Below are positions 1 through 10,975 of a DNA stretch of 64,000 nt, piece by piece. A program made the position numbers and the translations under genes. The stretch lies in the NCBI RefSeq assembly GCF_052324685.1, contig NC_135218.1, forward strand, positions 12,928,858-12,992,857, given 5' to 3'. The stretch is from Brachyhypopomus gauderio. Lineage: Eukaryota > Chordata > Actinopteri > Gymnotiformes > Hypopomidae. The notes beneath the pieces are model-generated. The model was not told the DNA's origin, made no database searches, and saw nothing but the letters and a program-made list of their open reading frames with translations. The number at the start of each line of letters is the position of its first letter. Positions within the stretch are counted from its first letter, which is position 1.

Positions 1-193
1 GACATATTATAACATTAGCACTGGAAAGACACAGAACAACCAGAGCAACTATGGGACAAACAGGTGATATGACATTTAGGAACAATTACCAGAAGGCAAG
101 GCATTTACTGAGTTACGTGAGCAGACAACTTTACACTTCCACCTTCATGAACAGACTCTGAAGTTTACCAGACATCCTTGTGTGCACATACAG

Positions 194-3100
194 AAGGAGA
201 TCAAATGGGGCAATGTGACCCGGATCCTGGTCTACACATCCGATGACACGTTCCACATGGCAGGAGACGGGAGGCTTGCCGGCATCTTCCGGCCTCATGA
301 CGGCCAGTGTCATCTACAGGAGGACGGCTCCTATGACGGCAAAGCTTTTGTGAGTGTCCTGCACATGCAAAGTGATAGACAGGGTTGCCAACTCTCACGC
401 ATTGAGTGTGAGACACACGCGTTTGACCGTTTTCACACGCTCTCACGTCACACTTCCGATATCTCACGCCAAAAAAATAAATCTAGCTTATTTACCTCTG
501 ATCCACATCTATGATTCAATGAGTTACTAGTTCGCTCTGGCGCCAACCACCGGCGATCGATAGATTACGATATAACTCTTAATTTGTGTTCCCCCCCGTC
601 AACAATTTACACTCGCCACCTCCTCCTCAAATCTCACTCTAAGCGATCTTCAGAAGTTGGCAACCCTGGATAGAATTACTGCATCCACTACATTTAGAAA
701 ATGGTGTTCATACTACCAAGGGTGCACTTTTACTAAGCAGTGAAAGCAGCAGACCTTAGCATCGTGCAAATGCACAGACGGAGGATTTGGTGTGTGTGGC
801 TTGGCAATCTAAACTGAACAGAATGAAATATATATAACTACAAGAATAAATTACTTTACTGAAGGTTTAACCATGAACATATTCTTAATATATTATGAAT
901 GAAAATTATAAATAAGTAATTAAAGCTTCAGGGTGGCATGGTGGTGTGGTGGGTAGGATATTCACTCACTCTAAATTGCCCATAGGTGTGAGTGTGTGTG
1001 CATGTGTGTGTTGGCCATGTAAAGATAATGGATGGATGGATTAAGTGATCACGTTGTGTGCACTTCAGGATTATCCAACAATAGGCCAACTTTCAAGACT
1101 TCTTCAGAGTAACAACATCCAGCTCATCTTTGCAGTGACAGAGAAGAGCATTCCAGCCTATCAGGTCAGACGTGACCCACACGCTTTGAAAATGTATTAT
1201 TCAGGATATCTGCAGTGAATCATATCTTACCAGTTTCTCTCTTTGTGATCCTCTGTCTCTCTCACACATGCTCACACTTACAAACACAGGCACTGAGTTC
1301 CCTAATTCCTCAGTCAGTAGTTGGTGTGCTGAAGGACGACTCCAGTAATGTGGTCCAGCTCATCAATGAAGCCTACCGGGTGAGTAAGATGTGGAGATCT
1401 CAGATTAGAGTATTAATCGTTGAACTAGTTCTAATACTAGTCCTGACCCTTTCAACACCGAAGAGTTATTTGTGATTCAGCAAGAATGTATGGATACTTC
1501 ATAGAAAATAGTTTGTACTTTATGACTTACAATGGGACCGCATTGGGACAGTAGACACTCTCAGCCTTGTGTCATGGTGCTTAGGGAGACACTCTTTTGC
1601 AGTTTTGTCAGTGTTCACTTTTGCCATATTTTGTAAAATTTTATGTACAATTTCTAAATTGTGATGATAAGATCGCTACAAAGAACACACACACACACCT
1701 CACAAAAAGTAAAAAGTTAGGGATATTTGGTTTTCTGGTGAAATTTATGGAAAAAGTAAAAGATTGACACTACAGTGATATTATCATGACAGTAGGACAT
1801 CTAAATAGAATCATGCAATGGTGATTTCCTCATCTCAAACAATTCATTGAATCAAAAGCTAACAGTGGTGGGTATGTCTCAATAGCTTCTCATGTGCCCT
1901 TGAGCATCAATTACAGCTTGACAGCGACGTCTCATGCTGTTCACAAGTCAATTTATTGTCTGCTGAGCCATGGCATTACTGCTCAGTGTGAATCGGCTTT
2001 CATCAGTGAACAGCCCTGAGGCCACTGGTCCCTCGTCCAGCGTAAATGCTCCCTGGCCCATGCGAGACGATGAGGTCTGTGTCTGGTGGTGTGGCCAGGT
2101 ACCCTTGCGGGTCATCAAGCACGCAGACCACTCTGATATTAACGATTTTGAATGGTCTGACATGACACTTGGGAGAGTCTCACCTCCCTTAACTTTGCAG
2201 TGTGGGATGTGATCAAAAGACGTCCACTTCTATGCCTTTCCATGAGTCTTCCAGTGTCTCTGTATTTCTGTTGCAACCTGCTGATCACACTCTATGACAC
2301 TCTAAGCTCAGTGGTCACTTCCGTCTGAGAACATCCTGTTTGAAGCCTCTCAATGGCGATGTACTATTGTTCAGTTGTTAGGCATGATTTTAGTCTCATG
2401 ATGTCAAAATGTGAACAGCATACTGAGGAGGACTGTTTAAATACCAATCCTAATTGAACCAGGAAACGTATTGGTCGATTCATGGATCAAACAGCTGTTC
2501 TGTTTTGCCCTTAAGCTCCTTGTTAGAGAACAGCAAGTTGTGCAATAAGTACTGAAACACTGAACAGTTGGACATGTGCATTCAAAAGTTTAGAGAAGGT
2601 CACTTTAATTTCACCTGTAAATGTTCGAGTACATTTTAGGTTCACCCTGAAATTTCACCGGAAAGCCAAATATGCCTAACTTTTTGTAAGTAGTGTATAT
2701 ATGTTACGGAGAATTGCAGGTCCTTTCGAATTTAGACAGTTTGTTCCTTCCGTGTGACCCGATTTAGAAATGAACTGAAACTAGTCATGCGTGTGTTGAT
2801 TTGTGTGGTTTGCCTGTGTTTCTGCGTGGATGACATCTGTGACTAATGCACATCCAGACACACACAATAGATGAAATCTGTCATCTTAAAATCCCCATTG
2901 ACTGAGGCAGTAGAACTATGGTGTAGGGAACTGTTTGGGGATGCAATTCCCAAAATCTAAGCTAAATAATTTATTAACATAGTAACAGAATGTTTGTTAA
3001 GCCCTTTTCCTGCTACCTAAAGCCAAATCCCTTTCTAACTAAAGTACTACATAAACTCTGTTGTAAATTAGCAACTAACTTGACTGGTGAACTGATCATT

Positions 3101-6100
3101 GTCTATGTTATAATTATAGTAGATCTACATAAGTAGATGAATGTAGTACATTTCTTAATTATTTAATATTGTCAGGTCTGAAGACACTTCACCTCCCTGC
3201 CACCAGAGGTCCACATCCCTGGAATTCTAGTGGGTCGTCTCAGCCCAAGCAGTCGTTGTTACAAACGTTTTTTTTTTTACTTAATATTTTGACAAAAGAA
3301 TACCACATCTAAAAAAACACTGAGGGGTTTATATTATTAAAGCCACATCACTGTGACATTTTACACAGGAGTGAGGATTGAGTAATGGGAAAAGTGCAGT
3401 GTTTTATTTTGGCAAACAAGGTACAAAAAAGAAACAAATTCCAGCAAAAAGAATCCAGGCCTGGCTCTTCATGCAGCAGCAGGCTAAATGTGGAACGCTG
3501 GAGGAGAGCACCGGGGTGTGAGGGAATGAGAGAGAGAGATTCCGAGAAAGGGGGAGATACAGAGAGAGAAAGAGAGTTAGTGTATTTAATGATTACTCAC
3601 ATTTACGAGTAAATATCAGTTTGAATGATTGTTACTTAAGCATTGTGAGCGGAAGGTGACGCGTATATCTGGTGTGTGTTTTGGTTGCAGAACCTGTCAT
3701 CCACTCTGCTGCTGGAGCAGGATCAGAGCCCTGCTGGTCTCCATGTGTCCTACCTGTCAGACTGTAAAGACGGCGCCTCCAGGAGTTGGCAGCACAGGGG
3801 AGAGTGTTCCGGCATCGGGGTCAACAAGCAGGTGATGTTTGTTAGCGCCACCTCGTCATCCTCATCACAAACAGCTCCACTTCAAGCAGGACCTGGAGAC
3901 TGATGTCACCTCTTTCCAAATAAATCATTTGTTCTATTGAAGATTCAGTAAAGATCTTCTAAAGACAGAGGATAGTTGTGCACACATCAGTACTCAGGTC
4001 TTCCGCAACACTCAGTTTAAGTATGTTTAGCAGTTTCGTTCTTTACTGTGCAGACTTTGAATTGGTTCTCACTGAATAATCTGAGCACCAAACAAAACAA
4101 AATATATTTGTTAGTAATTTCACAAGGCTTATAACCTTTATAACTTTTAAAGACTTTATAGTAACATTATTTAAAGCAACCTTCAGAGGAGGATGGGTTC
4201 CCCTTCCGAGCCTGGGTTCCTCTCAGGGTTTCTTCCCTTTGCTCTGAGAAAGTGAGTGCTGATGGTTATTGTTGGGCTTGCTGCAGGTGGACTTCACAGT
4301 GCGTCTGACAGCGTCTGAATGTCTGAAGGAGCCTGAGACGTTCAAGATCCAAATGCAAGGCATCAGTGAGGTTCTGAAGGTCACCGTGGAGACGCTGTGT
4401 GACTGCCAATGTGGTGCTGCAGAGGAGGACTCCCAGTACTGTAAGGAAAGAGGAACCCTCTCCTGTGGAGTCTGCAGGTAGAGCTCTCCTCGCTTACAGT
4501 CTACAGCGCCCCCTGCCTGTAGAGAAATGGAATAAACCTTTATGAGATTATTTATACTTCTCTGTACATTCCTCAGTGTGAATGCTTTTCACATAATATT
4601 TGAAATATGCCTGTATATTATATTTATGCTCAGGAATACAATATAAAGGCATATCCTATATTATGCACCTATAAAAACTTTATTTGTCTTTCAGAAACAT
4701 AAGAAATATGCCAACTGCTGTTCTTCTGGTCATTTGAGTGTTCACCTTAGTCCAGTCAACACTGGTTTGTGTCCTCTCTCTCAGCTGTAATGAAGGCTAC
4801 CAGGGCCAGAGATGCGAATGTGAGAGCAACATCACTAAAACCAACAGTGACATTCTGACGTCCTGTAGACAAAGCAACAGCTTGCAGGTGTGTAGTGGGC
4901 ATGGCAACTGTGAGTGTGGCCAGTGCGTATGCAGTCGGCAATTCTATGGCAACTTCTGCGAATGTGATGATAGCAGCTGTGAGCGCAATGACAACAAGAT
5001 ATGCAATGGTGAGTCAACATGTTCGTCTCAGTGGTCTGCAGTCGTTATTTCTAGTACATATTAGTCCTGATTGACATGTGAGGAAACTAATGAAAAGATG
5101 CATTATGAAATAAATATGAAATGGCAATAAATAAACTGATTTAGAAAGGTTCTGTTCAGAAAATTTCTACATAAAATGTTGTAAAAAAAGCATTAAAAAG
5201 CATTTTTTAAATAAACATTTTATTAACTTGTTTATATATGGCAACATGGCATTCCACAGAAATAGCAAACATCCTTTAGTTGTCCACATGTGCACATATA
5301 AATGAATGAGATCCAAGAAAATGTTACCTCAGTGTGTGTGTGTGTGCGTGTGTGTATTTGTTACAGGCCAAGGAAGTTGCAAATGTGGAACATGTGTGTG
5401 CAATGCTAATTACAATGGCTCTGCATGTCAGTGTCCTGTAAGCACAGACATGTGTCACAGGAAGGGGGACGTGTTCTGTAATGGTCTGGGGGATTGTGAG
5501 TGTAACCGCTGTGTATGTAGGAAGGGCTTCAGTGGAGAAGACTGCTCCAATATTATTGATCCATGTGAACCATATCGGTGAGCATGCTTGTGTCTGCTTT
5601 ATCAAAACTTTTGTCTCTCTTTCTGATGCGCTGAGCATTTAATAGCAAGTGTAAAGTCATTTATCTGAGGAACTTCTGTTGTGTAAAACTGTGCCTGTGT
5701 CATATTTATAGGAGCTGTGTTGAACGTGAAGTTAAGAATAGGATTTCTGGACAAGGATCTTTGAATACCTGCTCTGCAGATAAACACGTGCACACAGTTA
5801 AACATGTCTGGTTAGAAGGCTGTGATCAATTGAAGTGTATCTTTAAAGATGGCATAAGCTACGAAGTGACACTGAAGGACGCTGAAGGCGTATTGATTAA
5901 ATATGTCGAATGTGCACGTAAGTCCTAAAAGGATTATCCAGGCATCTTCAAAATGCTGTTTCACCGCCCAAGCAGTTGCTAGCAGTACATGTATTTCCAT
6001 TTATTCAATGCAGTAAAAATGATATCAGTAATTGTCTGTGTGGATGTGGATAACAATTTTAACTTTGACATTTAGAATGTAATATTTAATATTATATGAT

Positions 6101-7044
6101 TGCATTAAACGGCATATATAATTGTTTACTTATGGGCCTTTAACATTACTTGGTCTCCATAGTTATGACATTTGCTTCATCTAGAAATCATGATTTTACA
6201 CTCCACGTTTTAAACCATTCAGAAAGTCATCCTCCGTCTGTCTCTCCCACAGATACCATCGATAAGACTAAAGTGATCATTGGCACCTCTGTAACATCGA
6301 TCATTGTGATTGGCATCGTAATCATCATTGTGTACAGGATCCTGTTGGAGATCTATGATCGGCGAGAATACCAACACTTTGTCAAGGCCCAACAGGAAGC
6401 AAATTGGAACACAGTACGTTCCTGACGTAAATCACGTAAAATTACACAGGGCAGCTTTTTTCTAGTTATTCAGCATGTTTGGACATAAAAGGAGAAAGTG
6501 ATGCCACAACTAGTTTGGCATGGCTTTAGCTAGCCTTATAGTTTACTTTGTTGGAGTGAATTGGTGATTTAGACGTGACTTGTAAACATTTTAAGATGGT
6601 CTAACAGTCCAATTTATGTCATTCCACACTATACATATATATATATATATATAAGAAAAACAGAAATCTAGACTGAATGTCACCATCACTGTGGGACGGG
6701 TGTGGCATTGTTCACTGTTAGTGTGTTAGTGTTAGTGAATAAAAAATACCTTCAGTAAATGTAGCCATAACAGAAAATCAAAAGCTAGTCCAAACGTCAC
6801 ATATTTGGGTTATCTATAGTTCTTCATTGCGTTGTTTTGTTCTAACTGGGATTAAAATTGTGAAGGAATTTGGACTAGGCCTATCTGTTGCAAATTAGTT
6901 CTAATGTATTATTATTTATGTATTATCATTATATTAATATTTTTGTGGTATTTTCCTTTCCTTACTTTCTTCCAGACCCCCAATCCACTGTTCAAAGGTG
7001 CCACAACAACAACACTTAACCCTTTGCATATACAAGATGGTTAA
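194..7044 (+). CDS. itgb7: Integrin beta subunit, beta-7-like (3' part; 5' exons lie before the window)
   Basis: Coding exons: 194-349, 1069-1164, 1290-1379, 3691-3831, 4287-4477, 4785-5008, 5367-5577, 5712-5917, 6253-6413, 6976-7044 (514 codons plus stop, phases all consistent). Integrin beta subunits pair with an alpha chain at the cell surface; beta-7 is the leukocyte homing subunit. The first exon gives the end of the beta-I domain ([20 protein letters not shown]), then SSNVVQLI, the hybrid region, cysteine-rich I-EGF modules ([34 protein letters not shown]), a short beta-tail, a transmembrane helix ([20 protein letters not shown]) and a tail with YDRREY, NPLF and a final NPLH. The tail and the espl1 neighbour favour beta-7 over beta-2. 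Oddities: the distal NPxY/F motif ends in His, and the last EGF/beta-tail segment has fewer cysteines than usual. The subfamily call is inference; integrin beta identity is certain. Confidence 0.9.
380..668. mobile_element. hAT-like MITE, copy 1 (289 bp)
   Basis: It starts CAGGGTTGCCAACT and ends with the exact reverse complement, AGTTGGCAACCCTG. The 6-mer GATAGA flanks both ends (374-379 and 669-674), consistent with a slightly degraded target duplication. The interior matches 7451-7742 (shared TCTCACGCATTGAG and GACACACGC blocks, then a C-rich section). No transposase is encoded. It lies only 30 bp after an itgb7 exon donor. Confidence 0.8.
926..1046. repeat. Fragment of a common dispersed fish repeat
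   Basis: The segment begins with a CAGGGTGGCATGGTGGTGT-type head, jumps to CTCTAAATTGCCCATAGGTG and ends in ATGGATGGATGGA. From memory these are the head, body and tail of a very common teleost interspersed repeat, here with a large internal deletion. It lies in an itgb7 intron just before the exon at 1069. Confidence 0.55.
1700..2698 (-). mobile_element. Degenerate Tc1-like transposon with transposase remnant
   Basis: Inverted ends of about 45 bp align: the left end (CACAAAAAGTAAAAAGTTAG) is the reverse complement of the right end near 2655-2692 (CCTAACTTTTTGTAAG), with matching CCAAATAT and AATTTCACC blocks. The minus strand has the Tc1 transposase motif [11 protein letters not shown] (about 1980-2010) and a carboxy-terminal [14 protein letters not shown] (about 1905-1945). 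The part between the two motifs is missing, so the element is internally deleted and dead. It sits in the itgb7 intron between the exons ending at 1379 and starting at 3691. Confidence 0.85.
4186..4250. repeat. Short dispersed fish repeat fragment
   Basis: The stretch GAGGATGGGTTCCCCTTC followed by CCTGGGTTCCTCTCAGGG resembles a motif I recall as widely dispersed in teleost genomes. It lies just upstream of the itgb7 exon at 4287. Family not assigned. Confidence 0.35.
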
Positions 7045-7250
7045 ATCGCAACACCAGAATTTAAATGAAGGAAGTGAATTATGTTCATTGATTTATGTAA
7101 TCAAAGTGTTGATTCAGTGTTGAATGTAGGATATTATGACCATAAACCTGCCATACCATTAATCCTTGTATTTATTTACATTTTTCTTTATGTAAATTAA
7201 AGTGAATGTATTTTTTAAAACTTTTAACATCAAATGTTAAGACATAAATA
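7045..7250 (+). terminator. itgb7: itgb7 3' UTR with ATTAAA poly(A) signal
   Basis: After the TAA at 7042-7044 the sequence is AT-rich. The only good poly(A) hexamer I see nearby is ATTAAA at 7196-7201, about 155 bp downstream. The exact cleavage site is not determined. Confidence 0.45.
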
Positions 7251-7450
7251 ATTCATCCTTTCTTTTGTGTCATACATATAATTGTAATGTTATTGTGTCA
7301 TATTCCAGTCTCCCCCTTGAAGTCTACAAGAAATAACTTTTATTAACCTATTACATAAATGATTTTAAGATTTTCTTTTGTTTACGCTGAGTATATTTGG
7401 GCAAATCCCTGTGTGTTCTTTCCCGTGAGTAAGCCTACTTAATGGAAGCG

Positions 7451-7742
7451 CAGGGCTCTCAAGTCTCACGCATTGAGCGTGTGACACACGCATTTGACCG
7501 CCTTCACACGCCACACTTCCGATTTCACACGGCGAGAAAAAAAAATCTAGTTTATTTACCTCCGATCCATATCTATGTCGCCCTCCACTGGCGATCGATC
7601 GCGATATACAAACCCCCCCCCCCCTCAACAACTTACGTTCGCCACCCCCCCCCCCCCCCCCTCCGCTCAACAATTAACGTTCGCCACCCCCCGTCAACAA
7701 CTCTCACACACTCTGACATGAATCCAAAACTTGAGAGCCCTG
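7451..7742. mobile_element. hAT-like MITE, copy 2 (292 bp), with perfect 8-bp target duplication
   Basis: Terminal inverted repeats are CAGGGCTCTCAAGT and ACTTGAGAGCCCTG. The 8-mer TGGAAGCG flanks both sides (7443-7450 and 7743-7750), the duplication size expected for hAT elements. The interior matches the element at 380-668 and carries long C runs around 7616-7661. It has no transposase and lies between itgb7 and espl1. Confidence 0.88.
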
Positions 7743-7975
7743 TGGAAGCGAAACATCTTGTTTTTTGTGTGAGCAGTTGTGTGAGCGTGGCCCCTATGCC
7801 TGGTATTTCCCACGTAAATTGGCAACAATCTACAAAGAGAGTGATGGTGAGTGATTGTTGCTTGACAGCTAATGCATGAATGCAAGCAGCTCAAAAAGCC
7901 AGATAAAGGCAGCAAATAAGGATGGTCGGAGCTGTTGTGTACTTCTGAAAAGGTAAAGCTAAGCACGTGTTCCAT

Positions 7976-8100
7976 ACTACAATACCCATAACACACTGCG
8001 CAATTTCCCGATAGGCTGTGCGTTATTTTGAATAAGTGCGCGCCGCTCGGTTCCGGTTATAGATTGTCATTTAAAATATAACACCTACACTGACTCGTAT
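7976..8100 (+). promoter_or_regulatory. espl1: Candidate espl1 promoter
   Basis: Within about 80 bp there is ACTACAATACCCATAACAC (7976-7994), close to the ZNF143/THAP11 (SBS/ACTACA) consensus; TTTCCCG (8004-8010), E2F-like; TTTGAA (8027-8032), the core of the CHR element of G2/M genes; and the GC-rich run GTGCGCGCCGC. Separase is a cell-cycle-regulated gene, so this set is plausible, but the transcription start is not visible. The leader exon holding the start codon has an acceptor at 8771-8773, so an untranslated exon upstream is required. Confidence 0.5.
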
Positions 8101-8793
8101 TAGTCTGCCAACACTGTTGCAGTCGTATTAGGCAAAAACCAAGCTATATAAATCATTTTATATAGCAAATGTTGTTTCGTCTGATTGTGGTAAGTTGATG
8201 AAAAGTGACAAACGTATCTAAACGTGACTGCTAGTTAACTAAACTTGCCGTTAGCTTGTTCTAGTGTCCAGTGTTCGTGTTCACAGATGTAGATCTAACT
8301 ATCGTACGCTACAATATAAACCACTCCAACAGTACTGCTCACATTCACCAACGTTAGCGTGTAGCTTAGCATCATGTTATTAAGTGAGTAGTTATTTGGG
8401 GAACATTATTAGCTAGTTACGTTGTGAAATGTGAATGTGATGATGCGTAGACAATTGAAAATTTGTTGACATCCGTTAGTTAAACAATTAGAGAACTAAT
8501 GGTTAGCTAGCCAGTTATATAATCCATATATCTCATTAATCCTGTTTCTCATTAGTCAGGTATTAATGTTGTCGTGACTTAATGACCAATCAGTATAAAA
8601 ATTTTTCTAAAAGCAAGCTTGCCAGAGACACGAACACTGAGGGGTTTCTAGCTGTCTTACAGATTTCCAGGGAATCTATTTGAAATACAAAACTGTTCAG
8701 ATGTTTCTACAAGACTTTCTACATTTTCAGTTCTTTATGTCTTCTTATTCTTGAGTTGGATTTACATTTACAGAAAAAATTGTTGAGAGAAGA

Positions 8794-10935
8794 ATGAAAT
8801 GTCTAAAAGCTGATGACTACGTTCAACGAATGTTGTCTGTAAAAGACACTGAGGTTCTTCACAATGAGCTGAAGGTAAAAAGAAAGCTTAATATAATTCC
8901 CTCACATTTCCTCAAATACCCTGTGTTTTATTGTAATTTGTTGTCATATCTGGCTTACTATAGAAATTTGTCAATGATGGCCTCAGCCCATCGGGTCGGA
9001 CAGCATGTGATCGGATCATTCGTGCATGCAACCAGCGACTTGGTGCTGGGGCTTTGGAGCCGGAGCATCTAGAGCGACTGGTGGATCTCGTGGAGCTGGC
9101 TGTCCAGGGCTATGGGCTGGTCACAGACCCCAGGGCACCAGGCTGCCCATTTTATCTGGAGAAAATCATCTTCCACATCCTACAGAAGATGGTTACTCAA
9201 GGAGCTCATGGTCCTGCTAGTCGACTTGGGGAGATCATGTATATCAAACTACAGGGCTCGTCCACAGAGGTACAGAAATGGCTCTCCTTAAACATCTACA
9301 GTGATGCTGGGGTAATGGGGCTGTGGCTAGATTTAATGTGTCTTTACTACAGTTTACTACACCCATGGGCATATACTGAACTCCACATGTGTAGAGATTG
9401 TGTTTCTGCACCAGCTCTTCTCAGATGTTTCAGTATGGATGTTCAGAGGTGCCTTTGATCTTCATGGTGAGATGTTTCGGTTGGCAGGCTGAAGACTTCA
9501 CCGTTCTGGTGCGGAATTGCTTTGCGGTGCTGTGGAACGGTCTCCTGCCTTCGGGCCCTGGCGCCTCCAGCATGCCTCCCAGAGACCGCCTCCGCTGGAA
9601 GCTCCAGGCTCTGCTCTTCCGCCTGCTGGAGGACACGGCGGCCACGAGTCCCTCCCCGTCCAGGGTGCCTCTGTTTGTGGAGGAGGCGCTAGGCGAGTAC
9701 GAGCAAGCCTGCGGGGGCTTGTCCCGGGACGATGGCGCGTTCTTCCTCTCGGAACTGCGGACGCGTTTCCTCGGACCCCTGATCGCCGAGCGTGCCGGCG
9801 GGGACTCTGTGCTGCCTCCGGCCTCCCTGGCCGGGAGGTGTCAGGTGGTGTTGAAGGTCTGCAGGGTGCTGTGTAAGAGCGGGCTGTGGCCCGAGGCCGA
9901 GCAGCTGGTGTGTGCGGCTCTGGAGGTGGCCGGCCACATGGGCGGCGCTCTGGGCCTCGCTGTTCGAGCCGTGCAGCTGCACCGTGCTCTTCGTCTTGGA
10001 GAGGAATGCAGCAGGACTTTCACAGACTGCGCACGTGTCCTGCGAGGGTGTCCGCCTGCCGGTTTGGGAGATGCAGGGTCTCGTGTCCTCCTCGAGGCTT
10101 GTCAGCTGGTCGTCTGGGCAACAGAGGCGGGACAGACTAAAGGGATGGGTGGGGCTTCGTTGCTGACCTGTTTTTCCTTCTTGGAGGAATATCAGGAGCT
10201 CTTGCTGAAACATCAGCAGGTATGTCTGTGTTTTGATGTCTAGTTTCTGAATTCTGGCATCTTTCTCTGTTTACATTTGGCTTTGTTGTTTCCAGAGTTC
10301 GTTCTCGCCACGGCTGCAGTATTCTTTGTGCTTCGGTCTGTACCAGGGCTTCATCAGCACCTACGACAGTCTACGCAGTTCACAGGTAACATTCAAGTAC
10401 CATATACATGGATTATTATGATTATTCATAAAGTAATAATCTGTGTATAATTCGATTTATTCAATTTGTGTGTGCACACTTCTGTCTTCTAGGATTCACT
10501 GGGTGATTCTCTGGACAGAGTGCTGTTATACTGCCAGGCAACATTAGGCTGCATGATGAATGAACTACGCAAATTGTCAAATGATGCCTTCTTACTCAAA
10601 TCAGGCAAGTCGGGGAAATGAACTACACATTTAATCAAATATTTGTTTTCCTTCTAATGTATGTATAAGATACATTATATATACATAAAATACATTATAA
10701 AGATAATCATGATACACATACTAATCTCTCTCTGTCTCTCTCTCTGTCTCTAGTGTGTGCGGTGAATAATGTAGTGTATGAGCTGTTTAACAGGAAGTTG
10801 TATGAAGAAGCATTTAGACTGGCTGAGATCGTTTGTCAGGAATTGAGTAAGGACTGTCCTGCTTCTCTTCCTGTGGACAGAGTAAGTTTTGGCCCCACAT
10901 CTCTCAGGATTCTGCGTTTCTTGCAGGCTTCTCAT

Positions 10936-10975
<40 letters not shown>

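Noticed and set aside
1-193. Possible further itgb7 exon before 194
   Set aside because: The residues expected before the beta-I fragment (cysteine-rich FGYKHVLSL-type block) do not appear in any frame of 1-193.
9689-10213. Minus-strand ORF of 174 codons
   Set aside because: Shadow of espl1 exon 3, with no splice or promoter context of its own.
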